Assembly (NCBI RefSeq): GCF_000156335.1
Contig: NZ_DS999213.1
Span: 2,840,929-2,904,928, forward strand
DNA from: Roseobacter sp. GAI101
Lineage (GTDB): Bacteria > Pseudomonadota > Alphaproteobacteria > Rhodobacterales > Rhodobacteraceae
DNA: 64,000 nucleotides
Reading direction: 5' to 3'
Positions 54,122 through 63,173 of the stretch are shown here, piece by piece; position 1 is the first letter of the stretch, and each line of letters opens with the position of its first letter. The notes beneath the pieces were generated by a model, which worked only from the letters and a program-made list of their open reading frames with translations, was not told the origin of the DNA and made no database searches. The position numbers and the translations under genes were made by a program.

Positions 54122-54853
54122 ATGACAGACAAGCAAACAGTGGTCCTGATTCTGGGGAGCGGTCCCAACGTGATCGCCAGTCAGGATTGGCCCGCTGACT
54201 GGTTTGACCATATCGTGGTGATGAACAACGCGTGGCGGGTGCGTCCGGATTGGAATGCGCTGGTCTATCCCGAAGATTTCCCGGCCGACCGGATGCCCGG
54301 CGCCGTGACCGGCGACCAAAAGCTGGTGGATGCCAGTGCCTTTGTCCCCACGCAGAACCACTTTGGCGGTTTTGTGTATGCTGGCGGCACCATGGCCTAC
54401 ACGACAGCCTATTGGGCGCTGTCCGCGCTGCGGCCCACGATCATGGCGTTCATGGGATGTGACATGGTGTATCCCAAAACGGGCAAGACGCATTTTTACG
54501 GCACCGGCACGGCTGATCCGCTGCGCGATGACATCACCCTGCGCGATCTGGGCGCGAAATCAGCGCGGCTTGCGCTGGTGGCTGCGGAACAGGGCTGCGC
54601 CTGCGTGAACCTGTCTTCCGATCCGTCCGCGCTGTTGTTTCCGCGGGCCAGGCCCGATGGGCTGCGCAAGCGCCGCTTCAGCCTTGATCTGGATCGCGCC
54701 CGCTATGCCGCGCTGCGCGAAAAAGAGGACACATTGGGTTATCACACGCCGACGGGCCGCTATTGGGAAGACGTGGAAAAGGTTGACCCCAATGCCGTCG
54801 CGGCCCTTGATCAAGGCTGGCGCGACCTGTTTGGCCAGCATGCGGGAACCTGA
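54122..54853 (+). CDS. Hypothetical protein with a nucleotide-sugar-transferase-like N-terminus
   Basis: A 243-residue protein with no named family that I can assign. The start reads VVLILGSGPNVIASQDWPAD then FDHIVVMNNAWRVRPDWNAL; a glycine-rich GSGPN loop followed by a xxMNNAW strand recalls GT42-type sialyltransferases and MptE-like proteins. Later, PTIMAFMGCDMVYPK and GKTHFYGTGTADPL are distinctive. There is no signal peptide or membrane helix. GGAGGGGG gives the start at 54122. Confidence 0.6.
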   Translation: MTDKQTVVLILGSGPNVIASQDWPADWFDHIVVMNNAWRVRPDWNALVYPEDFPADRMPGAVTGDQKLVDASAFVPTQNHFGGFVYAGGTMAYTTAYWALSALRPTIMAFMGCDMVYPKTGKTHFYGTGTADPLRDDITLRDLGAKSARLALVAAEQGCACVNLSSDPSALLFPRARPDGLRKRRFSLDLDRARYAALREKEDTLGYHTPTGRYWEDVEKVDPNAVAALDQGWRDLFGQHAGT

Positions 54854-54914
54854 CACAGGGACTTGATGGAACCTGCTAGGGGGCGGGCGGGTTTTATTCT
54901 CAAAGGAGATTCAA

Positions 54915-55598
54915 ATGCCCGATAAATCTACGCTCAAAGCGAAATCCGCCGTCACCCACGACACCAACCGCTATGTGTTCAGCCGCCCCGAAGGGATGCA
55001 GTTCGAACCCGGTCAGGCCGCCGAAATCGCCATTCTCAAGGACGGCTGGAAAGACGAAGGCCGCCCCTTCACCTTTGTTTCGATGCCATCCGACGCGGAT
55101 CTTGAGTTTGTCATCAAGACCTACCCCGAGCATGACGGTGTCACCGAACAACTGGCCCAGCTTGAACCGGGGGCCGAGGTGACGATCGACGGCCCGTTCG
55201 GTGCGATCCAGGATCAGGGACAGGAAAGGGGCCCAGGCGTATTTCTGGCCGCTGGTGCGGGAATCACGCCCTTTATACCGATTCTCAAAAAGCGTGACCG
55301 GGACGGCAAGATGGATGGAACAACACTGATCTATTCCAACAAGGCCGAAAAAGACATCATCCTGCGCGACCAATGGGAAGCGATGCAGGGGCTGCGTGCA
55401 ATATTTGCCGTGACCGATGAAAAAGCCGACGGTTTGCACTTTGGCAGAGTAGACAAAGCGTTCTTGGCCAAGGAAATCAGCAACTTTGACCAGAAGTTCT
55501 ATCTGTGCGGTCCGGGGGGCTTTGTCGATGCAATGCGCGATGCTCTCAAGGCGTTGGGTGCGAAGCAGGATGATATCGTCACGGAAGATGGCTGGTAA
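54915..55598 (+). CDS. FAD-binding ferredoxin/flavodoxin reductase-like oxidoreductase
   Basis: A 227-residue FNR-fold protein. RPFTFVSMPSD contains an RxFT(F)-type FAD motif, FLAAGAGITPFIPIL is the NAD(P) pyrophosphate motif, and FYLCGPGGFVDAMRDAL is the C-terminal nicotinamide motif. It lacks an iron-sulfur domain, so it must pass electrons to a separate partner. CAAAGGAG precedes the ATG. It is a single-gene unit. Confidence 0.88.
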   Translation: MPDKSTLKAKSAVTHDTNRYVFSRPEGMQFEPGQAAEIAILKDGWKDEGRPFTFVSMPSDADLEFVIKTYPEHDGVTEQLAQLEPGAEVTIDGPFGAIQDQGQERGPGVFLAAGAGITPFIPILKKRDRDGKMDGTTLIYSNKAEKDIILRDQWEAMQGLRAIFAVTDEKADGLHFGRVDKAFLAKEISNFDQKFYLCGPGGFVDAMRDALKALGAKQDDIVTEDGW

Positions 55599-55621
55599 AC
55601 GCCTGTTACCCTTGCTTGTTG

Positions 55622-55650
55622 TTGAAATTTAACCTAGGCGCGCCTATTCT
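55622..55650 (+). promoter_or_regulatory. Sigma-70-like promoter of rsfS
   Basis: TTGAAA (55622-55627) and TATTCT (55645-55650) are spaced by 17 bp. TAGGCGCGCC within the spacer is repeated inverted as GGCGCGCCTA at 55679-55688, just before the ribosome binding site, though only the second copy would be in the transcript. Confidence 0.55.
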
Positions 55651-55754
55651 AAGGTATCCCCAGCGCCGGGGGCCTGTCGGCGCGCCTAAAGGAGGACAAT
55701 GTCCTGTCAACACTTTCAAACGCAGCTCCCACTGCGCAGTCGCAGGCCGTTTTG

Positions 55755-56123
55755 ATGAACGCCAGCGATGAAACCGCCACAAGCGACGCGCTACTGGCAT
55801 CCATCTTGAAACAACTCGACGAAGACAAGGCCGAAGATATCGTGCAGATCGATCTGCGCGGGAAGACGGCTATTGGCGATTACATGGTTGTCTGCACAGG
55901 TCGCTCGACGCGGCAGGTGTCTTCGATCGCGGAAAAGCTGGCGCAGATGGTCAAGGATGACTATGGCCGGACGCCCAAGGTCGAAGGCAAGGATACGGGC
56001 GACTGGGTCCTGATCGACACCGGCGATGTGATCGTTCATGTCTTCCGTCCCGAAGTACGCGAATTCTATCAGCTGGAAAAGATGTGGATGACCACGGAAG
56101 CGCCAGCCGTGATGCCGCATTAA
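55755..56123 (+). CDS. rsfS: Ribosomal silencing factor RsfS
   Basis: A 122-residue Iojap-family protein that binds L14 of the large ribosomal subunit and blocks subunit joining under starvation. DIVQIDLRGKTAIGDYMVVC, RSTRQVSSIAEKL and GDWVLIDTGDVIVHVF are the family hallmarks. The ATG at 55755 has no good ribosome site; AAAGGAGG at 55688-55695 is 8 nt from an in-frame CTG (55704) that would add 17 residues, and 3 nt from an out-of-frame ATG (55699) whose short ORF ends on this ATG. rlmH follows, as in many bacteria. Confidence 0.93.
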   Translation: MNASDETATSDALLASILKQLDEDKAEDIVQIDLRGKTAIGDYMVVCTGRSTRQVSSIAEKLAQMVKDDYGRTPKVEGKDTGDWVLIDTGDVIVHVFRPEVREFYQLEKMWMTTEAPAVMPH

Positions 56124-56141
56124 GTCCCCAGGGATTTCGCG

Positions 56142-56612
56142 GTGCGCGTTCATATCTGTGCGGTCGGGCGTTTGCGCGCCGGACCGGAAAAAGATTTGAT
56201 TGACGATTATCTTACCCGATTTGACCGGACCGGCCGCGCCCTTGGGTTGGGGCCGATCCAGATTGTGGAAGTCGAAGACAAAAAGAATGGCGGCATGCCT
56301 GCCGAGGCTGCGCTTTTACGCCGTGCCATCCCTGATGGCGCGGTTATTTGCGTTCTGGACGAGCGTGGCAAGGTCGAACAATCGCCAGACTTCGCAAGCC
56401 GGCTTGGCGGTTGGCGTGACCAGGGACGCGGTGACGTGGCCTTTGTCATCGGCGGGGCGGATGGCATCGCCAAGGACCTGCGCCAAGAGGCAGACCATGC
56501 GTTGTCGTTTGGCAAGATGGTCTGGCCACATATGCTGGTGCGGGTGATGCTTGCAGAGCAGCTTTACCGCGCTGCATCCATATTGGCTGGCGGGCCGTAT
56601 CACCGGGTCTGA
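56142..56612 (+). CDS. rlmH: 23S rRNA (pseudouridine1915-N3)-methyltransferase RlmH
   Basis: A 156-residue SPOUT-fold methyltransferase, starting at GTG with AGGGA upstream. [34 protein letters not shown] and the knot end [19 protein letters not shown] match RlmH. It methylates the hypermodified base of helix 69 on assembled 70S ribosomes. It is 18 bp after rsfS. Confidence 0.95.
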   Translation: MRVHICAVGRLRAGPEKDLIDDYLTRFDRTGRALGLGPIQIVEVEDKKNGGMPAEAALLRRAIPDGAVICVLDERGKVEQSPDFASRLGGWRDQGRGDVAFVIGGADGIAKDLRQEADHALSFGKMVWPHMLVRVMLAEQLYRAASILAGGPYHRV

Positions 56613-56631
56613 TTGCGACCGCGTTTAACGC

Positions 56632-56988
56632 TTATTTAAGTGGAACGCGCTTTATCTCGGGATTCCAGCCGCCCACGGTGTCGCGGACCTGAATGCCGAC
56701 CTCTTTCATATTGTCGGGCAGGTCGATCCCGGACAGGGACCGTGTCAAAGGCTGCTCGTCCACGTGAGGGTGGATCAGTTCACGAATGGCGATCTGCTTG
56801 CCGGTCTTGTCGACAACCCGCCAGGCATCCGAAAAATGTTCCCATCCCCGGTCCTCGTGGCTGATGGTTACCGTAAAGGACCACAGCCCGCCCTTTTGGG
56901 TGGCGCGCACGGATTTAATCGTTGCGTAATCAGCCGCGGCCGCTTGCGCGGTCAGGATAAAAAGGGCCGACAGGACTGTCTTCAACAT
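56632..56988 (-). CDS. Small secreted protein of unknown function
   Basis: A 118-residue protein with a signal peptide (TVLSALFILTAQAAA, cut before ADYA) and a compact beta-rich mature part of ~98 residues (GGLWSFTVTISHEDRGWEHF, then RELIHPHVDEQPLTRSLSGI). Similar short proteins occur in Rhodobacteraceae, but no function is known to me. It is convergent with rlmH. Confidence 0.7.
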   Translation of the reverse strand: MLKTVLSALFILTAQAAAADYATIKSVRATQKGGLWSFTVTISHEDRGWEHFSDAWRVVDKTGKQIAIRELIHPHVDEQPLTRSLSGIDLPDNMKEVGIQVRDTVGGWNPEIKRVPLK

Positions 56989-57022
56989 GAGTTCACCAAG
57001 GTTCCAGAGACGAGCGATTACA

Positions 57023-57724
57023 CTACAACGCGCCGTTTTCCAATAGGATCCGCCTGGACTGCGAAGTAAATTCCCGCCGCCACACGATCACCACCGTGAA
57101 AACCACGGTAAAGCCCAACATAATAGGGCCAATCACCCATCCCAGACTGGCCAGTGCAAAATAAAGTGATCGAAGCCCACGATTGAAGCTTCGCGCCGCG
57201 GTGATGTTTATTTCCGCCGCTTTGTGCGCAAGCACTGGCGCACGAGGATCATCGACTTCATTTGGTACCGCCGCCATCAGGACGGAGCAGTACCCGAACA
57301 GCCGGTTTGACCAGACGAACTTCAGGAAGCCATCGGTCAGGAAGATGATCGGCAACAGCATCTTGAACTCCCACGCGACCGTCGGAAGGTCGGTCAGGGC
57401 CAGATCTGCAACCACCGTGGACAGGCGTTCGGAGTTGCCCAGCAGCGCAAGTGTTCCCCCCAGGGCGATCACACTGGTCGACGCGAAGAACGCTGTGCTT
57501 TGGCGCAGCGTGCTGATCATCTGCGCATCAAAGACGCGGGGCTGGCGCGTGATCATTTGCGCCATCCATTCCCGCCGGTACTGCGCCATAAGGTGTGACA
57601 CAGAGGGGCGTTTCGGGTTGGCATGCTCTATCACCCAGGTCAGCCCGAACCATGCCACGAACACACCGGCAAGAGCCACGTAATCCAGCGGCTGAAAGAG
57701 AGAGATACGGTCCATCCACGTCAT
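57023..57724 (-). CDS. DUF599 family membrane protein
   Basis: A ~233-residue protein with four to five hydrophobic segments (LDYVALAGVFVAWFGLTWVI, STSVIALGGTLALL, IIFLTDGFLKFVW and LGWVIGPIMLGFTVVFTVVI). RREWMAQMITRQPRVFDAQM matches the DUF599 signature after the first helix. Function unknown. ATG codons at 57736, 57724 and 57715 are all possible; the middle one was chosen because family members start close to MTWxDRxSLF. It is divergent from glcD. Confidence 0.8.
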   Translation of the reverse strand: MTWMDRISLFQPLDYVALAGVFVAWFGLTWVIEHANPKRPSVSHLMAQYRREWMAQMITRQPRVFDAQMISTLRQSTAFFASTSVIALGGTLALLGNSERLSTVVADLALTDLPTVAWEFKMLLPIIFLTDGFLKFVWSNRLFGYCSVLMAAVPNEVDDPRAPVLAHKAAEINITAARSFNRGLRSLYFALASLGWVIGPIMLGFTVVFTVVIVWRREFTSQSRRILLENGAL

Positions 57725-57766
57725 ACAAAGCTGCATAGGCAGCGTGTTCAGTCTTGCCAATGGTAT

Positions 57767-57793
57767 AAATTGGTCATATTACTTTACCAAATT
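57767..57793. promoter_or_regulatory. GntR-like palindrome upstream of glcD
   Basis: AAATTGGT (57767-57774) and ACCAAATT (57786-57793) form an inverted repeat with 11 bp between them, overlapping the region just before the glcD ribosome site. TTGGT-ACCAA arms are typical of FCD GntR regulators of the PdhR/LldR/GlcC type, which control glycolate and lactate oxidation genes. Confidence 0.55.
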
Positions 57794-57804
57794 GGAGGTC
57801 CGCC

Positions 57805-59253
57805 ATGGAAATGCCTGTTCCTAACCCCGCAATCATGGCCTGCAAAGCGCGGGTGGTTGAGCGTTTGCAGGCGGTCTTGCCTGATGATGCGGTGATCTTC
57901 GACGAACGAGAGACCCGCGCCTATGAATGCGACGCGCTGACCGCCTATAAATGCCCGCCCATGGTCGCCGTGCTGCCGTCTTCGACCCAACAGGTATCCG
58001 ACGTGCTGCGGATTTGCCACGAAGAGGGCGTGCCGGTCGTGCCGCGCGGTTCAGGCACGTCGCTCGCGGGTGGTGCGCTGCCGACGGCGGATTGCGTCAT
58101 CCTTGGTGTGGCGCGAATGAATGATGTGATCGAAACCGATTATGAAAACCGCATCATCCGCGTCCAGACCGGCCGCACCAACCTGAGCGTGACGGGGGCG
58201 GTCGAGGAAAACGGTTTTTTCTACGCCCCTGATCCGTCAAGCCAGTTGGCTTGTGCGATTGCAGGCAACATCGCGATGAATTCCGGCGGGGCGCATTGCC
58301 TGAAATACGGTGTGACGACGAACAACCTGATGGGCGTGAAGATGGTCTTGATGGACGGCGAGATCATTGATTTCGGCGGCGGGCATCTGGATGCGGGCGG
58401 CCTTGACCTGCTGGGGCTGATCTGCGGATCGGAAGGCCAGTTGGGTGTCGTGACCGAAGCCACCTTGCGCATCCTGCACAAACCCGAAGGCGCGCGGCCT
58501 GTTCTGATCGGCTTTGACGATAACGAGGTCGCGGGGGCCTGCGTCTCGGATATCATCAAGGCGGGCGTTCTGCCCGTGGCCATCGAATTCATGGACCGTC
58601 CCTGCATCGAGGCGACCGAGGCTTTCGCCAAGGCAGGCTATCCGATGTGCGAGGCATTGCTGATCGTCGAGGTCGAGGGATCGGACGCCGAGATCGACCA
58701 CCAGCTTGAGCTGATTTCCGAGATCGCACGGCGGCATAACCCGGTTGAACTGCGCCAGTCCAAGTCAGCCGAAGAAAGCGCCAAGATCTGGCTGGGCCGC
58801 AAGTCGGCCTTTGGGGCAATGGGACAGATCAACGATTACATGTGCCTCGACGGGACGATCCCGGTGTCCTCCTTGCCGCATGTTCTCAAGCGGATCGGCG
58901 AGATGAGCGATCACTACGGGCTGAAGGTTGGCAATGTGTTCCATGCCGGCGACGGCAACATGCACCCGCTGATCCTGTTCGATGCTAACAAGCCCGGAGA
59001 TCTTGAGCTGTGCGAGGAATTCGGGGCCGAGGTGCTGAAGCTTTGCGTCGAGGTTGGCGGTTGTCTGACCGGTGAACACGGCGTCGGCATCGAAAAACGC
59101 GATCTGATGCATGTGCAATACGCTCACGACGATCTGGATGCGCAGATGGCTGTCAAAGATGTATTTGACCCCGCTTGGCTGTTGAACCCCGCCAAGGTGT
59201 TCCCGCTTGATGCCTCTGAAAGCCGTCGCGCCGTGAAGCTGGCGGCCGAGTAG
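57805..59253 (+). CDS. glcD: Glycolate oxidase FAD-binding subunit GlcD
   Basis: A 482-residue FAD-linked oxidase. The PCMH FAD site is visible as VPVVPRGSGTSLAGGALPT and PSSQLACAIAGNIAMNSGGA; the C-terminal GNVFHAGDGNMHPLILFD and TGEHGVGIEKRD are the substrate-side histidine motifs. With GlcE and GlcF it oxidises glycolate (a phytoplankton exudate and photorespiratory product) to glyoxylate and feeds electrons to the respiratory chain. TTGGAGG precedes the start. Confidence 0.95.
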   Translation: MEMPVPNPAIMACKARVVERLQAVLPDDAVIFDERETRAYECDALTAYKCPPMVAVLPSSTQQVSDVLRICHEEGVPVVPRGSGTSLAGGALPTADCVILGVARMNDVIETDYENRIIRVQTGRTNLSVTGAVEENGFFYAPDPSSQLACAIAGNIAMNSGGAHCLKYGVTTNNLMGVKMVLMDGEIIDFGGGHLDAGGLDLLGLICGSEGQLGVVTEATLRILHKPEGARPVLIGFDDNEVAGACVSDIIKAGVLPVAIEFMDRPCIEATEAFAKAGYPMCEALLIVEVEGSDAEIDHQLELISEIARRHNPVELRQSKSAEESAKIWLGRKSAFGAMGQINDYMCLDGTIPVSSLPHVLKRIGEMSDHYGLKVGNVFHAGDGNMHPLILFDANKPGDLELCEEFGAEVLKLCVEVGGCLTGEHGVGIEKRDLMHVQYAHDDLDAQMAVKDVFDPAWLLNPAKVFPLDASESRRAVKLAAE

Positions 59254-59319
59254 GGCAAACGCTGGCCCCTGCGGTTTTGGCAGGCGGCCGGATTTGGATA
59301 TTTAGGAGCCAGAGAAGAT

Positions 59320-60438
59320 ATGGACATCACCTCAGAAGATGCGTTGGTGGATGCGGTCAAGGGTGCCAGCGGTGCTTTGGCTGTCCGTGGTGGCGGGACG
59401 CGGGGCGTGCCTGCGGTTGGCGATGTGTTGTCAGTGGCCGGGCTGAATGGGATTTCATTGTATGAACCCGGTGCTTTGACCCTGGTTGCGCAGCCCGGAA
59501 CGCCGGTGGCGGATATCGAGGCAGCTTTGGCGCAGGAAAACCAGCGGCTGGCCTTTGAGCCGATGGATCACCGTGGACTGTTAGGCACAACGGGGACCCC
59601 GACCATTGGCGGGGTGATGGCGGCGAATGTCAGCGGCCCGCGGCGTATTTCGGTTGGGGCGGCGCGTGATTTTCTGTTGGGGGTGCGGTTCGTGGACGGC
59701 CGTGGGGCCATCGTGAAAAACGGTGGCCGCGTGATGAAGAACGTCACCGGCTACGATCTGGTCAAGCTGATGGCGGGATCGTTCGGCACGCTTGGCGTGT
59801 TGACCGAGGTTTCGATGAAGGTCCTGCCGCGTCCAGAAACGCAGGCGACGTTGGTGCTGCTTGGCTTGGATGATGTGGGGGGCGTTTCGGCTTTGGCGCG
59901 CGCGCTTGGCAGCCCATTCGAAGTGACAGGGGCGGCGCATGATCCCGCCGCGCAAAAAACAATGTTGCGGATTGAGGGTTTTGAAACCTCCGTCGCATAT
60001 CGACTGGGGCAGCTGCGGGCATTGCTGACGACGACCGGGGCGGAAATGGATGTTCTGGACGAAAAGGCTTCGGAAAGCATGTGGATGACGGTGCGGGATG
60101 TGGCGGCCTTTCAGGGGCAAAGCGGTGATATTTGGCGGGTGTCTTGCAAGCCTTCTGACGGGCCTGCCATCGCCGCGCGATCCGGGGCCGAGGCCTGGTT
60201 TTACGACTGGGCAGGCGGGTTGATCTGGTTGCGCGCGGCACCGGGCCATGATGTCCGGACGCAGATCGGCACGTTTGACGGCCATGCGACGCTGGTGCGG
60301 GCGGATGCGTCGACGATGGCGCAGTTCGGTATGTTTCACCCCGAAACGGCGGGCGTTGCCCGGTTGACCGCAGGGCTGCGCGCGCAATTCGACCCCAAGG
60401 GGATCTTTAACGCTGGATTGATGGAGAACGCGGCATGA
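59320..60438 (+). CDS. glcE: Glycolate oxidase subunit GlcE
   Basis: A 372-residue second FAD-type subunit, shorter than GlcD. VRGGGTRGVP and GGVMAANVSGPRRISVGAAR are the FAD contacts, and GGRVMKNVTGYDLVKLMAGS is a GlcE signature. GlcE is required for activity in Escherichia coli. AGGAGCC lies upstream, and the stop overlaps the next small membrane gene by ATGA. Confidence 0.93.
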   Translation: MDITSEDALVDAVKGASGALAVRGGGTRGVPAVGDVLSVAGLNGISLYEPGALTLVAQPGTPVADIEAALAQENQRLAFEPMDHRGLLGTTGTPTIGGVMAANVSGPRRISVGAARDFLLGVRFVDGRGAIVKNGGRVMKNVTGYDLVKLMAGSFGTLGVLTEVSMKVLPRPETQATLVLLGLDDVGGVSALARALGSPFEVTGAAHDPAAQKTMLRIEGFETSVAYRLGQLRALLTTTGAEMDVLDEKASESMWMTVRDVAAFQGQSGDIWRVSCKPSDGPAIAARSGAEAWFYDWAGGLIWLRAAPGHDVRTQIGTFDGHATLVRADASTMAQFGMFHPETAGVARLTAGLRAQFDPKGIFNAGLMENAA

Positions 60439-60800
60439 CATTGATCGCGGTCTTTCTGATCGTATTTGTCGGCGGGCCGTTGATGTTCCGGTTTCAGACG
60501 ATGCGCGCCCCGTCGCCCGCAGGATCGCGTTTTCTGGTGGTTTTTGCCCTTGCCTGCGCAGTCGGTGCCCTTGGCCTGCGCTATGCTGAGGTGTCGCACT
60601 GGGGGGGTGATCCGCTGGTGACTGCGGCGGGAATCGTTCTGATCTGGTTCGGTTGGATCACGGTGCTGGCGTTTGGTGCCCAAGCCTTGCGGCGCGCTGA
60701 TCCGGGCCGGGCCATGCGCCGCCTTACGGCGGTCCTGGGGGCCGCTGGAACGACGATGCCCTGGTTTGGACTGGCTTTGGCCAGCTACGCCATCGCTTAA
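60435..60800 (+). CDS. Small membrane protein between glcE and glcF
   Basis: A 121-residue protein with three hydrophobic segments (TLIAVFLIVFVGGPLMF, FLVVFALACAVGALGL, VTAAGIVLIWFGWITVLAFG) and a short final one. There is no cleavable signal. It is coupled to glcE by ATGA and precedes glcF by 48 bp. I do not know its function; a membrane anchor or assembly factor for the GlcDEF complex is an inference from position. Confidence 0.7.
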   Translation: MTLIAVFLIVFVGGPLMFRFQTMRAPSPAGSRFLVVFALACAVGALGLRYAEVSHWGGDPLVTAAGIVLIWFGWITVLAFGAQALRRADPGRAMRRLTAVLGAAGTTMPWFGLALASYAIA

Positions 60801-60848
60801 ACCCATCAAGATGTTCAGGGTCAAAGACCCGCAATCGCCGGAGAATCC

Positions 60849-62240
60849 ATGCAAACGACCTTTACCCCTGAGCAACTGAAAAGCCCTGCGATCCAACGCA
60901 GCAATGAAATTTTGCGCGCTTGTGTGCATTGCGGATTCTGCACGGCCACCTGTCCGACCTATCAAGTGCTTGGCGATGAATTAGACAGTCCCCGTGGGCG
61001 GATTTACCTGATCAAGGACATGTTGGAAAACGACCGTGATCCCGATGCCAAGACGGTCAAGCATATCGACCGCTGCCTGTCGTGCCTGGCGTGCATGACC
61101 ACCTGCCCATCGGGTGTGCACTATATGCATCTGGTGGATCACGCGCGCGATTACATCGAACAGCGCTACAAGCGGCCGTTCAGTGACCGCGCCTTGCGTT
61201 GGGTTCTGGCACGTATTCTGCCCTATCCGATGCGATTCCGGGTCGCGTTGCTGGGGGCCAAGATCGGGCGTCCCTTTGCCCGGTTCATGCCGGATGCGCG
61301 GTTGCGCGCAATGATCGAGATGGCCCCGAAGACGATTCCGCCGGTCAGCCGCAACGACGATCCGCAAAGCTTTGCGCCGCAGGGGGCGCGCAAGAAGCGG
61401 GTGGCGCTGATGACGGGCTGTGCGCAGAAAGCGCTGAACACCGATATCAACGACGCGACCATCCGTTTGTTGACCCGGATGGGCTGCGAGGTTGTCGTGG
61501 CCGAAGGCGCGGGCTGTTGCGGCGCGCTGACCCATCACATGGGGAAAACAACCGAAAGCCACGCAACGGCGGCCAAGAACATCAAGGCATGGTGCGCCGA
61601 GATGGACGGGCAGGGGCTGGATGCGATCGTGATCAACACCTCGGGCTGCGGTACGACGGTAAAGGATTACGGCCATATGTTTCGCAACGATCCCTTGGCA
61701 GCGGACGCGGCGCGGGTATCGGCGATTGCGCGTGACGTGTCAGAGGTCTTGATAGACCTCGGCGACCCTGAGGAAGGAAGCATGGCACGGCAGCCCGCCA
61801 AGGATGATATAGCCGGAACGGATGCGCTTGAGCCGCGCAAACCCGAGCATCACGGGATGGTCGTCGCTTATCATGCGGCCTGTTCTTTGCAGCATGGCCA
61901 GCAAATCAAGACCTTTCCCAAGGACTTGCTGAAAAACGCGGGATTTACGGTGGTGGAACCGGCTGATTCACATCTGTGTTGCGGCTCTGCGGGGACGTAT
62001 AATCTGATGCAGCCTGAAATTTCAAAGCAGTTGAAAGACCGCAAGATCAAGACCTTGCAGGCCAAGAACCCCGATGTGATCGCAGCGGGAAACATCGGGT
62101 GCATGATGCAGATCGGATCGGCGGCAGGCATTCCGGTGGTGCATACGGTCGAGCTGCTTGATTGGGCTTCTGGCGGGCCAAAACCCCCCAGCCTGAGTGC
62201 GGAAATCGGGGCAAAGCCGCCGATTCCCATGTTGCGCTAG
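60849..62240 (+). CDS. glcF: Glycolate oxidase iron-sulfur subunit GlcF
   Basis: A 463-residue protein with two ferredoxin clusters near the N-terminus, CVHCGFCTATCP and CLSCLACMTTCP, and two CCG domains (GAGCCGALTHHMG and HLCCGSAGTYNLM). It carries electrons from the flavin subunits to the quinone pool. The ATG follows CGGAGAATC. It is the last gene of glcD-glcE-orf-glcF. Confidence 0.96.
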   Translation: MQTTFTPEQLKSPAIQRSNEILRACVHCGFCTATCPTYQVLGDELDSPRGRIYLIKDMLENDRDPDAKTVKHIDRCLSCLACMTTCPSGVHYMHLVDHARDYIEQRYKRPFSDRALRWVLARILPYPMRFRVALLGAKIGRPFARFMPDARLRAMIEMAPKTIPPVSRNDDPQSFAPQGARKKRVALMTGCAQKALNTDINDATIRLLTRMGCEVVVAEGAGCCGALTHHMGKTTESHATAAKNIKAWCAEMDGQGLDAIVINTSGCGTTVKDYGHMFRNDPLAADAARVSAIARDVSEVLIDLGDPEEGSMARQPAKDDIAGTDALEPRKPEHHGMVVAYHAACSLQHGQQIKTFPKDLLKNAGFTVVEPADSHLCCGSAGTYNLMQPEISKQLKDRKIKTLQAKNPDVIAAGNIGCMMQIGSAAGIPVVHTVELLDWASGGPKPPSLSAEIGAKPPIPMLR

Positions 62241-62320
62241 CGGGATTGCCCTATTTTTGACTTATCCTTTGATTAAGCCTACCAAACACTAAATCGCATT
62301 TCAGGTAAGGGAAGTTATCC

Positions 62321-63136
62321 GTGCGGCGTTGGGTAATCCTTTCCATCATGGCGTTGACCGTTGGAACGCCTGCCTTTGCGCAGGATGCGCAGTTGCGAAG
62401 ACTTGATTCCGGGGTAGAAGCCGGTGCGTGGGAAGCGGTGGGCAGGCTTGATATCGCGGGAACGGGCTTTTGCACCGGCGCGCTGATCGCGCCGCGGCTG
62501 GTGCTGACGGCGGCGCATTGCCTGTATGACCGCACCACCAAGCAACGCATAGACCACGGCAAGGTCGAATTCCTTGCCGGTTGGCGCAACGGGCGGGCCG
62601 GGGCCTACCGAATGGTGCGGCGTGCTGTCGTGCATCCCGATTATGTCTATGACGGACAGGTGTCCTCGGACAGGGTGCGCAACGATCTGGCCTTGCTTGA
62701 ATTGGATCGCGCCATTCAAAACACCACGATCACACCGTTCGAGACGGCCCGCCGCCCGCGCCGTGGCGACAAACTGGGCGTCGTCAGCTATGCCAAGGAC
62801 CGGTCCGAGGCCCCATCGCTGCAAGAAGTCTGTAGCGTGTTGGCCCGTCAGGAAGGCGTTCTCGTTACCACTTGTTCGGTCGATTTCGGCTCAAGCGGAG
62901 CGCCGATCTTTACCTTCGAAAGCGGCGTGCCGCAGATTGTGTCGGTCGTGTCGGCCAAGGCTGTGGTTGACGGCAAGGCGGTGTCGCTTGGCACAGCCCT
63001 CGGCGCACCGCTTGCCCTTTTGCAGGCCGCACTGGTCGCGGGCAAAGGCGTTTACCAAGAACCGGGACCCGCCAGCAGACGCATCAATGCACTGGATCGC
63101 AACCGCAACACCGGGGCGAAATTCGTCAAGCCGTAG
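62321..63136 (+). CDS. Secreted trypsin-like serine protease (S1 family)
   Basis: A 271-residue protein from a GTG start with AGGGAAG upstream. A signal peptide (ILSIMALTVGTPAFA, cut before QDAQ) is followed by the chymotrypsin triad: H66 in LTAAHC, D122 in RNDLALLEL, and S192 in DFGSSGAPIF. Two further cysteines (C171 and C185) may pair. The function is periplasmic or extracellular proteolysis; substrates are unknown. It is upstream of hsp20, which has its own promoter. Confidence 0.88.
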   Translation: MRRWVILSIMALTVGTPAFAQDAQLRRLDSGVEAGAWEAVGRLDIAGTGFCTGALIAPRLVLTAAHCLYDRTTKQRIDHGKVEFLAGWRNGRAGAYRMVRRAVVHPDYVYDGQVSSDRVRNDLALLELDRAIQNTTITPFETARRPRRGDKLGVVSYAKDRSEAPSLQEVCSVLARQEGVLVTTCSVDFGSSGAPIFTFESGVPQIVSVVSAKAVVDGKAVSLGTALGAPLALLQAALVAGKGVYQEPGPASRRINALDRNRNTGAKFVKP

Positions 63137-63173
63137 GGCTGATCACCTCCAGTACGATTGCCGCCAAAAAACT

